A stretch of DNA of 51,493 nt, from the NCBI GenBank assembly GCA_020697375.1, contig JAJFBJ010000017.1:1-51493 (forward strand), given 5' to 3'. The stretch's first letter is position 1; the number at the start of each line of letters is the position of its first letter. Below the pieces are notes generated by a model, which saw only the letters and a list, made by a program, of their open reading frames with translations, was not told where the DNA came from and searched no databases. This DNA comes from Nitrospira sp. Its GTDB lineage: Bacteria; Nitrospirota; Nitrospiria; Nitrospirales; Nitrospiraceae. Below are positions 43,209 to 51,493 of this stretch, in pieces. Position numbers and translations under genes: made by a program.

Positions 43209-45824
43209 TCATACATTGAAAGAGCGGACGTGCAGCTCATAGTCGATCCCAGTCCGCTTAAGCGCACCTGTCACCGTGAGTTCATGTCCTGACGCCAGAC
43301 CAGCCATCGAAGTCACGAGTGTGTGGTACGCGCCCGCTTCACTCGGTTCCAGCGGCTTGCGTTCACGCTCACGGTGGTTCCATTGGATCTTCTCGTAAGC
43401 TTGTAGAGGCCTTAGAGGCACAGGAGGCCTCTGTCCGCGACTCACCAGCAGGAAGGAGCCGCCTTCCTGTGTTATCGTGCCTCTCAACGTCACCTCCACT
43501 CCGCGCATATCGTACGTCCCGTTGACGAGATTCCGGAATTGTTCTTCCCAGCGATCCAATGCGGGCAAGCGATCGTCCTCCAGGAAAACTTCGGCGGTCG
43601 AATCGTCCGTATTTGGAACGGGGCTTACCAGCACTACACCGTCCAGTCGACCCAGCGCTTCGTATGCTCCTCCCCAGCATGCGCCGATGCCATACGGGCA
43701 AGTTCCGGTGATACCCACCTTGACGGCCGTTCCTTTAGGGGTTGCCGCAATTTCAGCCTCTCGCGCATAGATCTGGTTATAGGCTCCAGGCCGGGCCATC
43801 CTTTCACTTAGAGCGGCGAATTCGGTTTCGCTTAGTAAACTCGCCGCTTCATCCTCCGGCGCCGCTGCTGACCGCGATGGTGGCGCGATTCCCTTGATTT
43901 GTATGATTTTGGCCACAGAGGGCACGCCGGCTTTATTCACCAAAAACAGCATGTAGTGGCCGGGCGGGCACTCGTTGGATGAGGCAGGAGCGGTAACGGC
44001 AAGCTTCCCCGCCCTCACCTGGAAAGGCAAAAAGCTGATGCGCAAGTTTTCATCGAACGAGTGAGTCACGGACGGCAACCGAATCCAGCTTATTTTTCCG
44101 ATCTGGCTCGTTTGCGGCGTCCCGACCTCGAACCCGGCCCCGTAGTCCACCGAAGTAGGGGCCGAGGTGATGCCGGGGCGCGCTCCTTTGAACAGGTAAG
44201 GAGGCGAAAACACCTGCGCGTTGGGATGGGTGTCTTCCGGCAGGTTCGGATTCTTATCGTCCGGTCGATACTCACCGCCGCCGGCACTGAGAACCCTCGC
44301 ATCCGGCAGCAACATTGCCGCGGAGTGATAGCAACGGTCAACGGATTCCGCGCTCAGCTCTGCCCAGCTCTCTTTAGCCGGATCCGGATCCCAGAGCTCG
44401 GCCACATGAACAGGCTCGCCGGCGCTCAGGTCATTAAAGCCTCTCAGACCTCCACCTCCACCTGTTCCCCCTACCACGAGCACAGTGCCGTCCGGCAGGA
44501 CTGTGGCATTATGTTGGCGGCGCGCAAACTTCATGGGCTTCTTCGTTTTGCGCCACTTGGCTGGGTTTGCTTTGAGATCGATAACTTCAGCCTGGGCGGT
44601 AGGGGCGTGATCGTCCACATTGTTGCCGCCTCCAATGTAAATAAATTTATCGAGGTCATACATGACCGATGGGCAGTAGTCCCGTGCGCCCAGTGATCGG
44701 AAGTCGACTTCAGTCCAATTCCCCGGCGCAGTCGTCTTCAACAGCAAGGTTCGGCCATTCGTACCCGACATGAAGACACGCCCGTCTGAGGCGACATGCA
44801 TGCGCGGGTACAACGGCAAAGCCTTGAAATCCAGAGGCGTCCCGTCGGCCTTACTGATCGTCTTCCAGTTCCCCTTCGACCAGATTTGAAGGAGAGGTTC
44901 CACGATCGTCTGTTCGCCTGGTTTCCTTGTGGGGTCTATATAGCTGCCTGAGAGAACCAACACGTCTCCATTAGGTAGGGTTGTCGCCGTCGGATACCAT
45001 CGTCGTATCGAGTCCCCATTGGGCGCGGTCATGGGCGCAGTCGCTGTCCATGTGTTGGTCGTCCAGTCATACAGGGCCGCCTGGCTGAGTCCGTCACTAT
45101 CAGCGTTATGACCTCCCATCACAAGCAGACGGCCATCATCCAGGAACGCGTGTCCGGAGCAAAATAAGTTGACCTTGGCTCCATTCGCCAACTTAGGCTG
45201 AGGCGTATCGATCACTGTCTCAGTTTCAGGATTCCACAGGAACGGCGTACACTCATGAACATCCAGCGAACCCTGCCCCGGGATAAGACGCCTGCCCCAC
45301 ATCAGGATAAGGCCGTTCGGCAAGACGTGCGCATGCGCCGCAATATTGGGAAGAGTAAAAACCGGTCCCCATTGACCCTTGATGGCAGGATCCTCAAGGG
45401 CGAAACGGAATGGGCCCGCTTGCGCCACATTCTCGACAGCGGTCGTTATGGATGCCGCGCCGCCTGCATGAACGAATGTCGTGTCATGATCATCGTACGG
45501 AATGCGCAGGTAATACTGCACCGTATCGCCTATGTTGAAGCTGTCTCTCGGGATCTCTCCCGAATAGTACTTGTTGTTACCAACGGTCTTGAGGAACGTC
45601 ATCGGCACGGATGCCCACGTCGCGCTGGTCGATCTCTTAAAAAAAATAGCGCTCCCAGTCTGTAACTGATTTCCCGGGTTCCCACCAGCCCCCTGGAACT
45701 GATTGCCGCTGATGATAGTTACGGCCGTGCCGGGGACAATCGCGCCTATTGGGTCGCGCATGCCGCCCCGCCCTCTTGGCTCGGGGTTGGCCGGGATGTG
45801 CCACGCGTTGCCGAGATTTGCCAT
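43209..45824 (-). CDS. Galactose oxidase-like copper-radical oxidase with a novel-looking N-terminal module
   Basis: There are 871 residues in three parts. Residues 1-141 are a module shared with the neighbouring GH31 protein (NLGNAWHIPANPEPRG, GNQFQG, TGSAIFF). Residues 150-645 are a Kelch propeller plus a DUF1929-type domain with all copper-radical ligands of galactose/glyoxal oxidases: Cys222 (FCSGH) and Tyr277 (RWYPT) for the Cys-Tyr crosslink, Tyr499-His500 (CYHS) and His588 (VTHSFD). Residues 695-871 include a CPYGIGAC...LDGV segment resembling a metal-binding ferredoxin-like fold. No signal peptide is visible. AAAGGAG precedes the ATG. The family oxidises primary alcohols or aldehydes to aldehydes or acids and H2O2; the substrate is unknown. 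Confidence 0.82.
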   Translation of the reverse strand: MANLGNAWHIPANPEPRGRGGMRDPIGAIVPGTAVTIISGNQFQGAGGNPGNQLQTGSAIFFKRSTSATWASVPMTFLKTVGNNKYYSGEIPRDSFNIGDTVQYYLRIPYDDHDTTFVHAGGAASITTAVENVAQAGPFRFALEDPAIKGQWGPVFTLPNIAAHAHVLPNGLILMWGRRLIPGQGSLDVHECTPFLWNPETETVIDTPQPKLANGAKVNLFCSGHAFLDDGRLLVMGGHNADSDGLSQAALYDWTTNTWTATAPMTAPNGDSIRRWYPTATTLPNGDVLVLSGSYIDPTRKPGEQTIVEPLLQIWSKGNWKTISKADGTPLDFKALPLYPRMHVASDGRVFMSGTNGRTLLLKTTAPGNWTEVDFRSLGARDYCPSVMYDLDKFIYIGGGNNVDDHAPTAQAEVIDLKANPAKWRKTKKPMKFARRQHNATVLPDGTVLVVGGTGGGGGLRGFNDLSAGEPVHVAELWDPDPAKESWAELSAESVDRCYHSAAMLLPDARVLSAGGGEYRPDDKNPNLPEDTHPNAQVFSPPYLFKGARPGITSAPTSVDYGAGFEVGTPQTSQIGKISWIRLPSVTHSFDENLRISFLPFQVRAGKLAVTAPASSNECPPGHYMLFLVNKAGVPSVAKIIQIKGIAPPSRSAAAPEDEAASLLSETEFAALSERMARPGAYNQIYAREAEIAATPKGTAVKVGITGTCPYGIGACWGGAYEALGRLDGVVLVSPVPNTDDSTAEVFLEDDRLPALDRWEEQFRNLVNGTYDMRGVEVTLRGTITQEGGSFLLVSRGQRPPVPLRPLQAYEKIQWNHRERERKPLEPSEAGAYHTLVTSMAGLASGHELTVTGALKRTGIDYELHVRSFNV

Positions 45825-45882
45825 CGTTGATGTCTCCTTTCCATCGTCAGAAAACGTCCGCTGTCCCGAGATGCCGGCTCCA

Positions 45883-48783
45883 TCAAAGTGTGATCACCAC
45901 CGTGCCACCGGAATGCGGAAATTTGACCAGCACGAAGCTCCCTGCAGAATCAAAGCGCCATGCCGCGGCAGCGGCGTCGAACGCCGCCACTGATGCAGCC
46001 TCCGGCAAGGCCGTTCCATCCCTTCGCACAATAACGGGACGTGAGGTCAGAATACGCAGTAGACACTCTCGCGCGACCGGCGAAAGGATTCTGACCGTGA
46101 TGGACCCGGCAGACGCCAGAGATTCGATCCTTGTTCCATCGAAAATTTCGAACTGGGTGTCGCCATCGGGATAGATATGAATATCGAGCCCGCCATCCCA
46201 TGTCTTGATCTGCGGGTTGTTGATGTAGTTCGGGTCGCATAGGCTTTGGATATCATCCCCCAGCAGAAACGGCACGATCGCGCCGCTCCGCACATACAGA
46301 GGAATCTTCGAAGCCGGATCCTCCGGTTGGTCGGGATTTTGCCATACGATATCTTGTTTGCCCGCATGCCGCTGGTGAGTCCAGAAATCGATCCATTTTC
46401 CCTCAGGCAGGTACAGCCTCCTGCTATTCGCTCGTGGCTGGATCACGGGAGCAACAAGGAGATCGGCTCCAAAATAATAGGTATGTTGAATTGAAAACGT
46501 TCGGGGATCGTCCTGATGTTGCAGCACCATAGGCCTCAGGATAGGCATTCCGGTGTCCTGCGAAACCCGCGCGTAGGTGTACAGGTAAGGGAATAGACGG
46601 GTGTGAAGTCTGGCATAAAAGCGATAGTTAGCGAGCGCTCGATTATTGTTGGTGGACTCACCGGCCTGGGCGTAGCCCCATGGATACTGCTGCAGATTCG
46701 ACTTATCTACCTGCCGATGTATTTGCATGATCGGCGAAAAGCACCCAAACTGAGTCCAACGAATGAACAGGTCCGCCTTGGAAACGGGCGAGAAGTTCGC
46801 GTTCTGATAGCCGCCTATATCATGAGCCCATGCAGAAAATCCGCTCATCGCCGCCGATAACCCGGCGACGATCACACTACGAAGTCCATTCTCGTCCCCG
46901 AAGTTAGGCTGGTTGTCGCCGGCCCAGTAAGCCGGAAATGCCTGGGTGCCCGTAAACCCGCTCCGCGCGAAAAGAAAGCCGGTCTCGCCCAGCACGTCGT
47001 ACACACTCCGGTGATACTCGACGCAATAGCCATTGATGAATTGCCGCCCCGTCAAACCGTTGGCATATACTGCCGTCGGCGGAATATAGACCTCCTGCCC
47101 ATTGCCGAATTCGCCGTCATCCGTCTTGAAACCGCCGATCGCAGACTCCTTTCCGGTAGCGCTGTCGACTTCCGTAGCTTCGAGAAGCTTTCTTAATTGC
47201 TCCTGGAACCAGGCCCGTGCTTCCGGCTTCGAGAAGTCGACCGGACTGCCATGGCCCTTCCACCAATCGATCTCCAACGGGGGACCGCCGGCTGACGCAC
47301 GGACAAACAGATTACCATCGGCAGCTTCCCGGTAATTGTTCGCCTCGTCAAGATTTTGGCCCGGTATATCCTCATCAACCGAGCGCGTATTGATAAAAGG
47401 CGTCATCCAACAGACCGCTTTTAATCCGTTTTCCTGTAGGAAGCGCATCATCTCCAAGGGATCAGTAAAGCCGGTGAAACTCTGTCCTTCAAACTCACCG
47501 CCGGCCGCGAATTGCGCCCGGTTGAATTGGAAGTCGTTGTAGGCAGTTTCCCAGGGGGAATCGAAGACAAAGATGGAACTCGGAATTCCTCGCTGTCGGA
47601 ACCGGGATACAGCGTAGCGGACCTCGCCGCCGCTTCGCCATTCGTCTGACGAAATCCAGTGTCCAAAGACCCAAGGAGGCGGCAGCGGCGGCCGGCCGGT
47701 CATCTCGGTGTAGCGCATCAACACCTCCGGCAGCCTGGGCCCATAGACGATGTTCAGTCGCAGATTGTTCGCCTCCGTCGAGACGCGGTACCGCCCGTTC
47801 ATCGCAGTGCGCATGTCAAACGTGCTTCTCGCCGTGGAGTCGAGATGAAAGCCATAGCCACGACTGCTGACGAACCAAGGGGCAACCTTGTATGATTGGT
47901 CGCCCTTGTCACCCGGCGCGTCAAAAACACGAATGTCGACTACTTTGCCGGCTTGGTCGAGCTGATTAAACTTCTCGCCGAACCCGTAAAAGTGCTCGTC
48001 TTCGTCGGACTCGGCAGAGATCACAAGACGACTCGGCGGCTCCCCTCCCCAATCCACTACCTCGTATCTCATAATCCCGGTGACCGGAAATGTCAGGCGC
48101 GTCCGGACCTGCTCGGCGCCCAGCTCCTGTGTAACTTCCACCCCGTTTGGCAACGGAGCCGAGGTCAGGACACGACCAATGTTGAACAGGCGGTTTTCAA
48201 TCTCAACGGCGGGAGGTCCTAATGCCACGACATTGGCTTGGGCAACCCCACCAAGATCCGGTCCGGCAATTTCGATGTGCCCTGAATTGCGATAAATCCG
48301 ACCCTGAAGCGGTCCTGCGTTGAACGAGACGGTGGGACCCTGAGCATCTGGAGAGAATCGAATTGAATAGGTGAAGGGACTCGCCTGAGCCGCAGCCTCC
48401 TCGGTGGTCGCAAACGAGCGAGCATCGTCTCCGTGGAGGAAAGTCGTTTGCCGATCGCTGTACTCTATCTTGAAGTAGTACTGAATAAGTGCCCCCGCGG
48501 GGAAGCGATTTGCCGGAACCCTTGCGAAGAAGAACTTGTCGTTTCCGGCTGTCGCTTGGAACTGCACTGACAGTGGCGTCCAGGCGCTATCACCTGCTCT
48601 GCGAACCATCACCGCACTGCCGGATTGTGTCTGATTTCCTGAACGACCTCCGCCCCGGAACTGATTGCCGTTGGACAAGATCACATCGACGCCTGCATCG
48701 ATGTCCTCAAAAGGCGCCCGCATACTGACCTGCCCGCGTGGCTGGGAATTCCTCGGCAAGTGCCATGCATTTCCAATGTTCAC
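45883..48783 (-). CDS. Glycoside hydrolase family 31 protein with the shared N-terminal module
   Basis: There are 966 residues from a GTG at 48783 (GAGG 7 bases upstream; MNIGNAWHLPRN lines up with the neighbour's start). Residues 1-142 form the shared module. Residues 150-360 are the GH31 N-terminal beta-domain (EDEHFYGFGEKFNQLDQAG). The (beta/alpha)8 core has FGHWIS, the nucleophile in KTDDGE (Asp555) and the acid/base in WAGDN (Asp623). Beta-sandwich domains follow. GH31 enzymes cleave alpha-glucosides, alpha-xylosides or sulfoquinovosides. No signal peptide is visible. The oxidase gene follows after 58 bases and is likely co-transcribed. Confidence 0.85.
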   Translation of the reverse strand: MNIGNAWHLPRNSQPRGQVSMRAPFEDIDAGVDVILSNGNQFRGGGRSGNQTQSGSAVMVRRAGDSAWTPLSVQFQATAGNDKFFFARVPANRFPAGALIQYYFKIEYSDRQTTFLHGDDARSFATTEEAAAQASPFTYSIRFSPDAQGPTVSFNAGPLQGRIYRNSGHIEIAGPDLGGVAQANVVALGPPAVEIENRLFNIGRVLTSAPLPNGVEVTQELGAEQVRTRLTFPVTGIMRYEVVDWGGEPPSRLVISAESDEDEHFYGFGEKFNQLDQAGKVVDIRVFDAPGDKGDQSYKVAPWFVSSRGYGFHLDSTARSTFDMRTAMNGRYRVSTEANNLRLNIVYGPRLPEVLMRYTEMTGRPPLPPPWVFGHWISSDEWRSGGEVRYAVSRFRQRGIPSSIFVFDSPWETAYNDFQFNRAQFAAGGEFEGQSFTGFTDPLEMMRFLQENGLKAVCWMTPFINTRSVDEDIPGQNLDEANNYREAADGNLFVRASAGGPPLEIDWWKGHGSPVDFSKPEARAWFQEQLRKLLEATEVDSATGKESAIGGFKTDDGEFGNGQEVYIPPTAVYANGLTGRQFINGYCVEYHRSVYDVLGETGFLFARSGFTGTQAFPAYWAGDNQPNFGDENGLRSVIVAGLSAAMSGFSAWAHDIGGYQNANFSPVSKADLFIRWTQFGCFSPIMQIHRQVDKSNLQQYPWGYAQAGESTNNNRALANYRFYARLHTRLFPYLYTYARVSQDTGMPILRPMVLQHQDDPRTFSIQHTYYFGADLLVAPVIQPRANSRRLYLPEGKWIDFWTHQRHAGKQDIVWQNPDQPEDPASKIPLYVRSGAIVPFLLGDDIQSLCDPNYINNPQIKTWDGGLDIHIYPDGDTQFEIFDGTRIESLASAGSITVRILSPVARECLLRILTSRPVIVRRDGTALPEAASVAAFDAAAAAWRFDSAGSFVLVKFPHSGGTVVITL

Positions 48784-49005
48784 GTTCACACCTCGGCGTT
48801 GAATGCTGCGACATGGACGATCGTCAAATACACCTGTAGCTGCTACTGAAATCTGCGACAGGCACCGAAAAATGCCAGTCTTTTGAATCCGGGTCACGCC
48901 GATCGGCCAACGCTCAGAACGCGCAGCCGGAGTTTGACCTTCGCCATCATTGACCCGTTAGGAAGTTCTCCATTTTTTCTTTTCTGTGCGGGAGGAATCT
49001 AGCCT
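48784..49005. other. Leader region upstream of the GH31 gene
   Basis: 222 bases. The GH31 reading frame stays open upstream of the chosen GTG for about 38 codons, but its translation does not match the neighbour's N-terminus. The promoter for the GH31-oxidase pair should lie here. A T-rich run (CCATTTTTTCTTTTC near 48970) stands out. I see no gene. Confidence 0.4.
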
Positions 49006-49735
49006 TCAACGTATCGGAGATTGAAAACGTTTCCCATCCTGCCCATCTTCAGGGTCTTTCAGTTGCGAGTGAATGAAGCTTGCAGGCCACTCTTGACCGC
49101 CGCCTAAGGTAGCTTCTGGTCCTGAACTCAGTCTGTGGCATTCGGCACAAGTTTGCGTTTGTGCTCGCCTGGTGAGGTCTTCAGGCGTTAAAGCCGAGCC
49201 AGAGCCAATTGTATTCTGGATGGCTGTCTTGAACTGGGGAGAGCCTGCGAAAGCCTTGCTATACTCCATAGGTCCCGGCACTGTATTTTTCAATGCAGTC
49301 GCCTCATTATCTCCAACGTCAAACTCTCATCGGGCATATCCATCTTTAGGTCATTAATCTCTTCGACTTCTGGCGAAATGCAATTCGGACCGCCTAGGCC
49401 CAGGCTGAACTGATCTTCGGCATTCGTGCTGTCCCGCCATTGTTGAAACAGTTCTTTTTGGTCAACGTACGGCTGCTACTGTCTTGCAGCAACCTCTCCA
49501 TGAGTTCATCGAATGTGAAATGCTTTAGAATGTCCACCTCGGTTACGAACAGGGACTTTCGTTCATCAATCTCGATCTGAATCGGTTTATGCTTCCCGGA
49601 GTATTTTCGGACTTCTTCATTCGTCCTTGTCCCGATACCTCGGCGCTCGGGATTCGGGTGCCGAGCTCGTTCGGGCTGATCTGGACCGGCGAATGCCACA
49701 ATGCGACAGAACGTTATTCATGACTTCCTCCATTG
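49006..49735 (-). pseudogene. Frameshifted c-type haem protein relic
   Basis: Three reading-frame blocks on the minus strand read as one eroded protein. Block one is about 49700-49470 (EVRKYSGKHKPIQIEID...FDELMERLLQ), block two about 49469-49315 (YVDQKELFQQW...SLTLE) and block three about 49330-49006 (NTVPGPMEYSK...CAECH...GGGQEWPAS). A frame change lies near 49470 and another near 49320, with a further possible one near 49705. The last block has a CxxCH haem motif and the tail style LGGGxxWPAS seen in large secreted proteins. The 5' part is missing or unrecognisable. Confidence 0.6.
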
Positions 49736-50285
49736 TGCTGGCGTTGGCCGCCATGGTGAGCATTCCGTATACATAAGTACACATATTCATGGACGCAAGA
49801 ATGTTGCCACATAGTAGCCAAGAAGGTGGGTAACATCGCAGCCTTGTAGAAGCGATGCGCCCTTAACATCCAGATTCTGTAAATTTAACGGGATATCGCT
49901 GCGAAGCGCGTATCGGCAAAGTGGACTGCATACGTCACATGAGGTTGGACTATCCCTGTCTCACGTTAGGACCATACGACCCTAATGATTATCTCAATGG
50001 ATACAAGCAGTATCTTTCTTGATACGCTAAACATAGACCTTTCGGCCGAGCCAAAATAATCACCGCCCTTAATATGGCGGCCTGCCAGATCTGCGAGTAC
50101 GCAATAAACATGTCTCCCGGCGGCAGTCGCTATAGGCATCCTCTGCTTCATTGAATCTCAACAGCTCTGATGGACAATGTTGATGCCCAACAGCAGTATC
50201 TAGACTTGGGATGCAGATTTGCGGGGAGTCTCTACAACAAAGTACCTTATGGGGAAAAGTGGAGTGAGGAATCACGGAGGAGCAC
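49736..50285. other. Degenerate spacer
   Basis: 550 bases of lower-GC sequence with stops in all frames and no gene I can defend. It lies between the haem-protein relic and the transposase relic and probably holds debris of earlier insertions. I could not identify insertion-sequence terminal repeats. Confidence 0.4.
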
Positions 50286-50459
50286 ATGCATACTTCCACA
50301 AAGAGCAAACCAACTGGTGCCTCAAGGTATAGGAATGCCAAGGAAGCAATTCAAGACCGAAAAGTACTGCAAGGATTCACGACCAATGAGGGCGTGTCGA
50401 TCAGCACAGCGACCTTGTTCGGAGAGGCGCCGCTTGGGCCAATCACACCGCCCTGCTGA
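50286..50459 (+). CDS. Possible short protein upstream of the transposase relic
   Basis: This 57-codon frame starts at an ATG with a strong CGGAGGAG site 3-8 bases upstream and begins MHTSTKSKPTGASRYRNAK. It ends just as the transposase frame becomes recognisable. It may be a real small gene cut by the insertion, an intact 5' end of a broken gene, or chance. I do not recognise it. Confidence 0.35.
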   Translation: MHTSTKSKPTGASRYRNAKEAIQDRKVLQGFTTNEGVSISTATLFGEAPLGPITPPC

Positions 50460-50956
50460 TGAGTACGAATGCGAGAGCTTCATTGATGCGACGTTTGCCT
50501 CGGCGAAGGGCGGCGACGACGGAATTGGGAAAATCCGCCGTGGCAAAGGCGTGAGAATCATCGCGATTGTCGACCGCCATGGAATGGCACTCTCCGTGAG
50601 CACGCATGCGGCCGACCATCGTGAGGCTACGTTGGTGCAACTGAGCTTCGATGTCTACATGCTGGAGGCCAAGCGGAACATCTCATTAGCGATAGCGCGT
50701 ATGACAAGTGATGGGCTCGAAAGGACCTCAAGCAGGACGGCGTGAAGATAATCGCGCCGCATCGGTCTACGCGGAAACTCGAGACCCAAGACGACCGTTC
50801 CTCCGCCGCTATCAACGCTGGTAGGTCGTCGAGTTCTTCTTTGCTTGGCTGCAATTTAAGCGGCGCTTCCTCGTCCGTTGGGAGGATTACGCGGCCAGCC
50901 TCCTGGGCTTTGTCCAACTCGCCTCCATCACGATGCTGCCAAACGATTTGAGATAG
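50450..50956 (+). pseudogene. IS5-family transposase remnant
   Basis: The frame from about 50450 reads ECESFIDATFASAKGG, IGKIRRGKGVRIIAIVDRHG and SVSTHAADHREATLVQLSF, the DDE-region style of IS5-type transposases. After YMLEAK it shifts frame: KIIAPHRSTRKLETQD continues near 50742, and LGFVQLASITMLPN near 50905-50950 in another frame, with an internal stop in between. The N-terminal third is missing. It is a dead element. Confidence 0.78.
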
Positions 50957-51240
50957 GTTCGAGTTCATCTCGCATGAGGCTCCATCGCCAGCTCACGTTT
51001 CACCGTACTACACATGCCACCGAGGATGGTTGTGCTATCGCACAACCAGGCCAGTGTAAACACCGCTTGGAATCATCTCTCAAGGCTTTGTTATCTGATT
51101 AAAGTCGGCCTGCGAACGGTGGGTATTCCCAGTTCCAAAAATCCATCCCACCCCATAATCTTGGTTTGACCTGAGCGAGCAAAGTTCTCTCTTCCGCGCT
51201 AAACTCTGAGCCCCGCCCGACCGTTACGGAGGAACTTCTC
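50957..51240. other. Spacer after the transposase relic
   Basis: 284 bases with no supported gene. A minus-strand frame (51099-51335) overlaps the ribosome site and start of the next gene and is judged a shadow. GGAGGAA near 51229-51235 belongs to the next gene. Confidence 0.4.
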
Positions 51241-51468
51241 ATGGGAATGATATCCGCACAGAAACAGCAGGCCCACCGCGACAAGGCCAAGGCTAAACTC
51301 TCAGTTATAAAAGCTACGCTCCGGCCGAAATCCAAAGCACAGACCGAAGCCGATCGACAAGCCGAACGCCTCCGACGCCTATTAACTGATTACCCGCGAT
51401 TTTCAGCTCTTTTCGACCTCTGGATGGAGAATAGAAAGGAACAGATCAAGCATCTAAACAAGGGGTGA
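51241..51468 (+). CDS. Small basic hypothetical protein
   Basis: This 75-residue product is rich in Lys, Arg and Gln. It is helical, with a likely coiled coil over residues 5-50 (AQKQQAHRDKAKAKL, EADRQAERLRRLL) and a short aromatic patch (YPRFSALFDLW). ACGGAGGAA about 6 bases before the ATG gives a strong ribosome site. There is no known family; a nucleic-acid-binding role is possible. Confidence 0.62.
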   Translation: MGMISAQKQQAHRDKAKAKLSVIKATLRPKSKAQTEADRQAERLRRLLTDYPRFSALFDLWMENRKEQIKHLNKG

Positions 51469-51493
51469 AGGAAGGTCAGCAAAAAACATTCGT

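Noticed and set aside
51099..51335. Minus-strand 78-codon frame near the window end
   Set aside because: It overlaps the plus-strand small gene that has a strong GGAGGAA ribosome site, and its own start has none.

Overview
The window is 51.5 kb of dense, moderately high-GC bacterial chromosome. The gene content and order are what I would expect from Nitrospira or a close relative: several proteins built from protochlorophyllide-reductase-like (PCP_red) helical repeats in a genome with no photosynthesis genes in view, an aromatic amino-acid/cmk/rpsA supercluster, and a siroheme sulfite reductase fused to a TusA domain. The genus is inferred from remembered family patterns. No rRNA or nxr gene is present to prove it.

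Layout. 1-1858 (+): the 3' part of lipB overlapping a Glu dehydrogenase gene. 2138-8021: small hypothetical proteins, a PBP5-type D-Ala-D-Ala carboxypeptidase, a seven-repeat FG-GAP lipoprotein and a four-repeat PCP_red protein. 7026-17956 (-): a long co-directional block, in transcription order pheA-hisC-aroF-tyrA-aroA-cmk-plsC-rpsA-sppA-ihfB-like-PCP_red. It links chorismate, Phe and Tyr synthesis with nucleotide, lipid and ribosome functions. 18093-21113 (-): yebC-ruvA-(secreted Cys-rich protein)-ruvB. 21360-23922 (-): an Mrp/ApbC ATPase, a zinc-ribbon/PCP_red protein and a His-rich membrane protein. 24067-31642 (-): a sulfate assimilation operon in the order Rrf2 regulator, sulfite reductase-TusA fusion, APS reductase, TrpD2-like protein, cysD, cysN-kinase-like fusion. 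31827-36170 (+): a Fis-type regulator, HU, tRNA-Val(GAC) and thrS-infC-rpmI-rplT. 36243-39518 (-): pheS-pheT of the archaeal/eukaryotic type. 40252-42697 (-): fmt-rsmB-rpe. 42785-42861: initiator tRNA-Met.

Accessory segment, 43.2-51 kb. Downstream of the initiator tRNA the character changes. Two large minus-strand genes encode a copper-radical (galactose oxidase-like) enzyme and a GH31 glycosidase. Each begins with the same ~140-residue module (starting M-x-NxGNAWHxP-like) and neither has a visible signal peptide. Beyond them lie a frameshifted c-type haem protein relic (CxxCH motif) and a decayed IS5-family transposase.

How the genes fit together. The sulfur operon can take sulfate to APS (CysD/CysN), then to sulfite (APS reductase with both Cys-pair motifs) and sulfide (siroheme reductase). 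Because the reductase looks APS-specific, no APS kinase is needed, which matches the eroded kinase-like tail of CysN. The most unusual points are the archaeal-type PheRS sitting convergently beside infC-rpmI-rplT, where bacterial pheST normally lies; the shared N-terminal module of the two accessory enzymes; the multi-repeat PCP_red proteins; and infC starting at a probable ATC codon inside the end of thrS.
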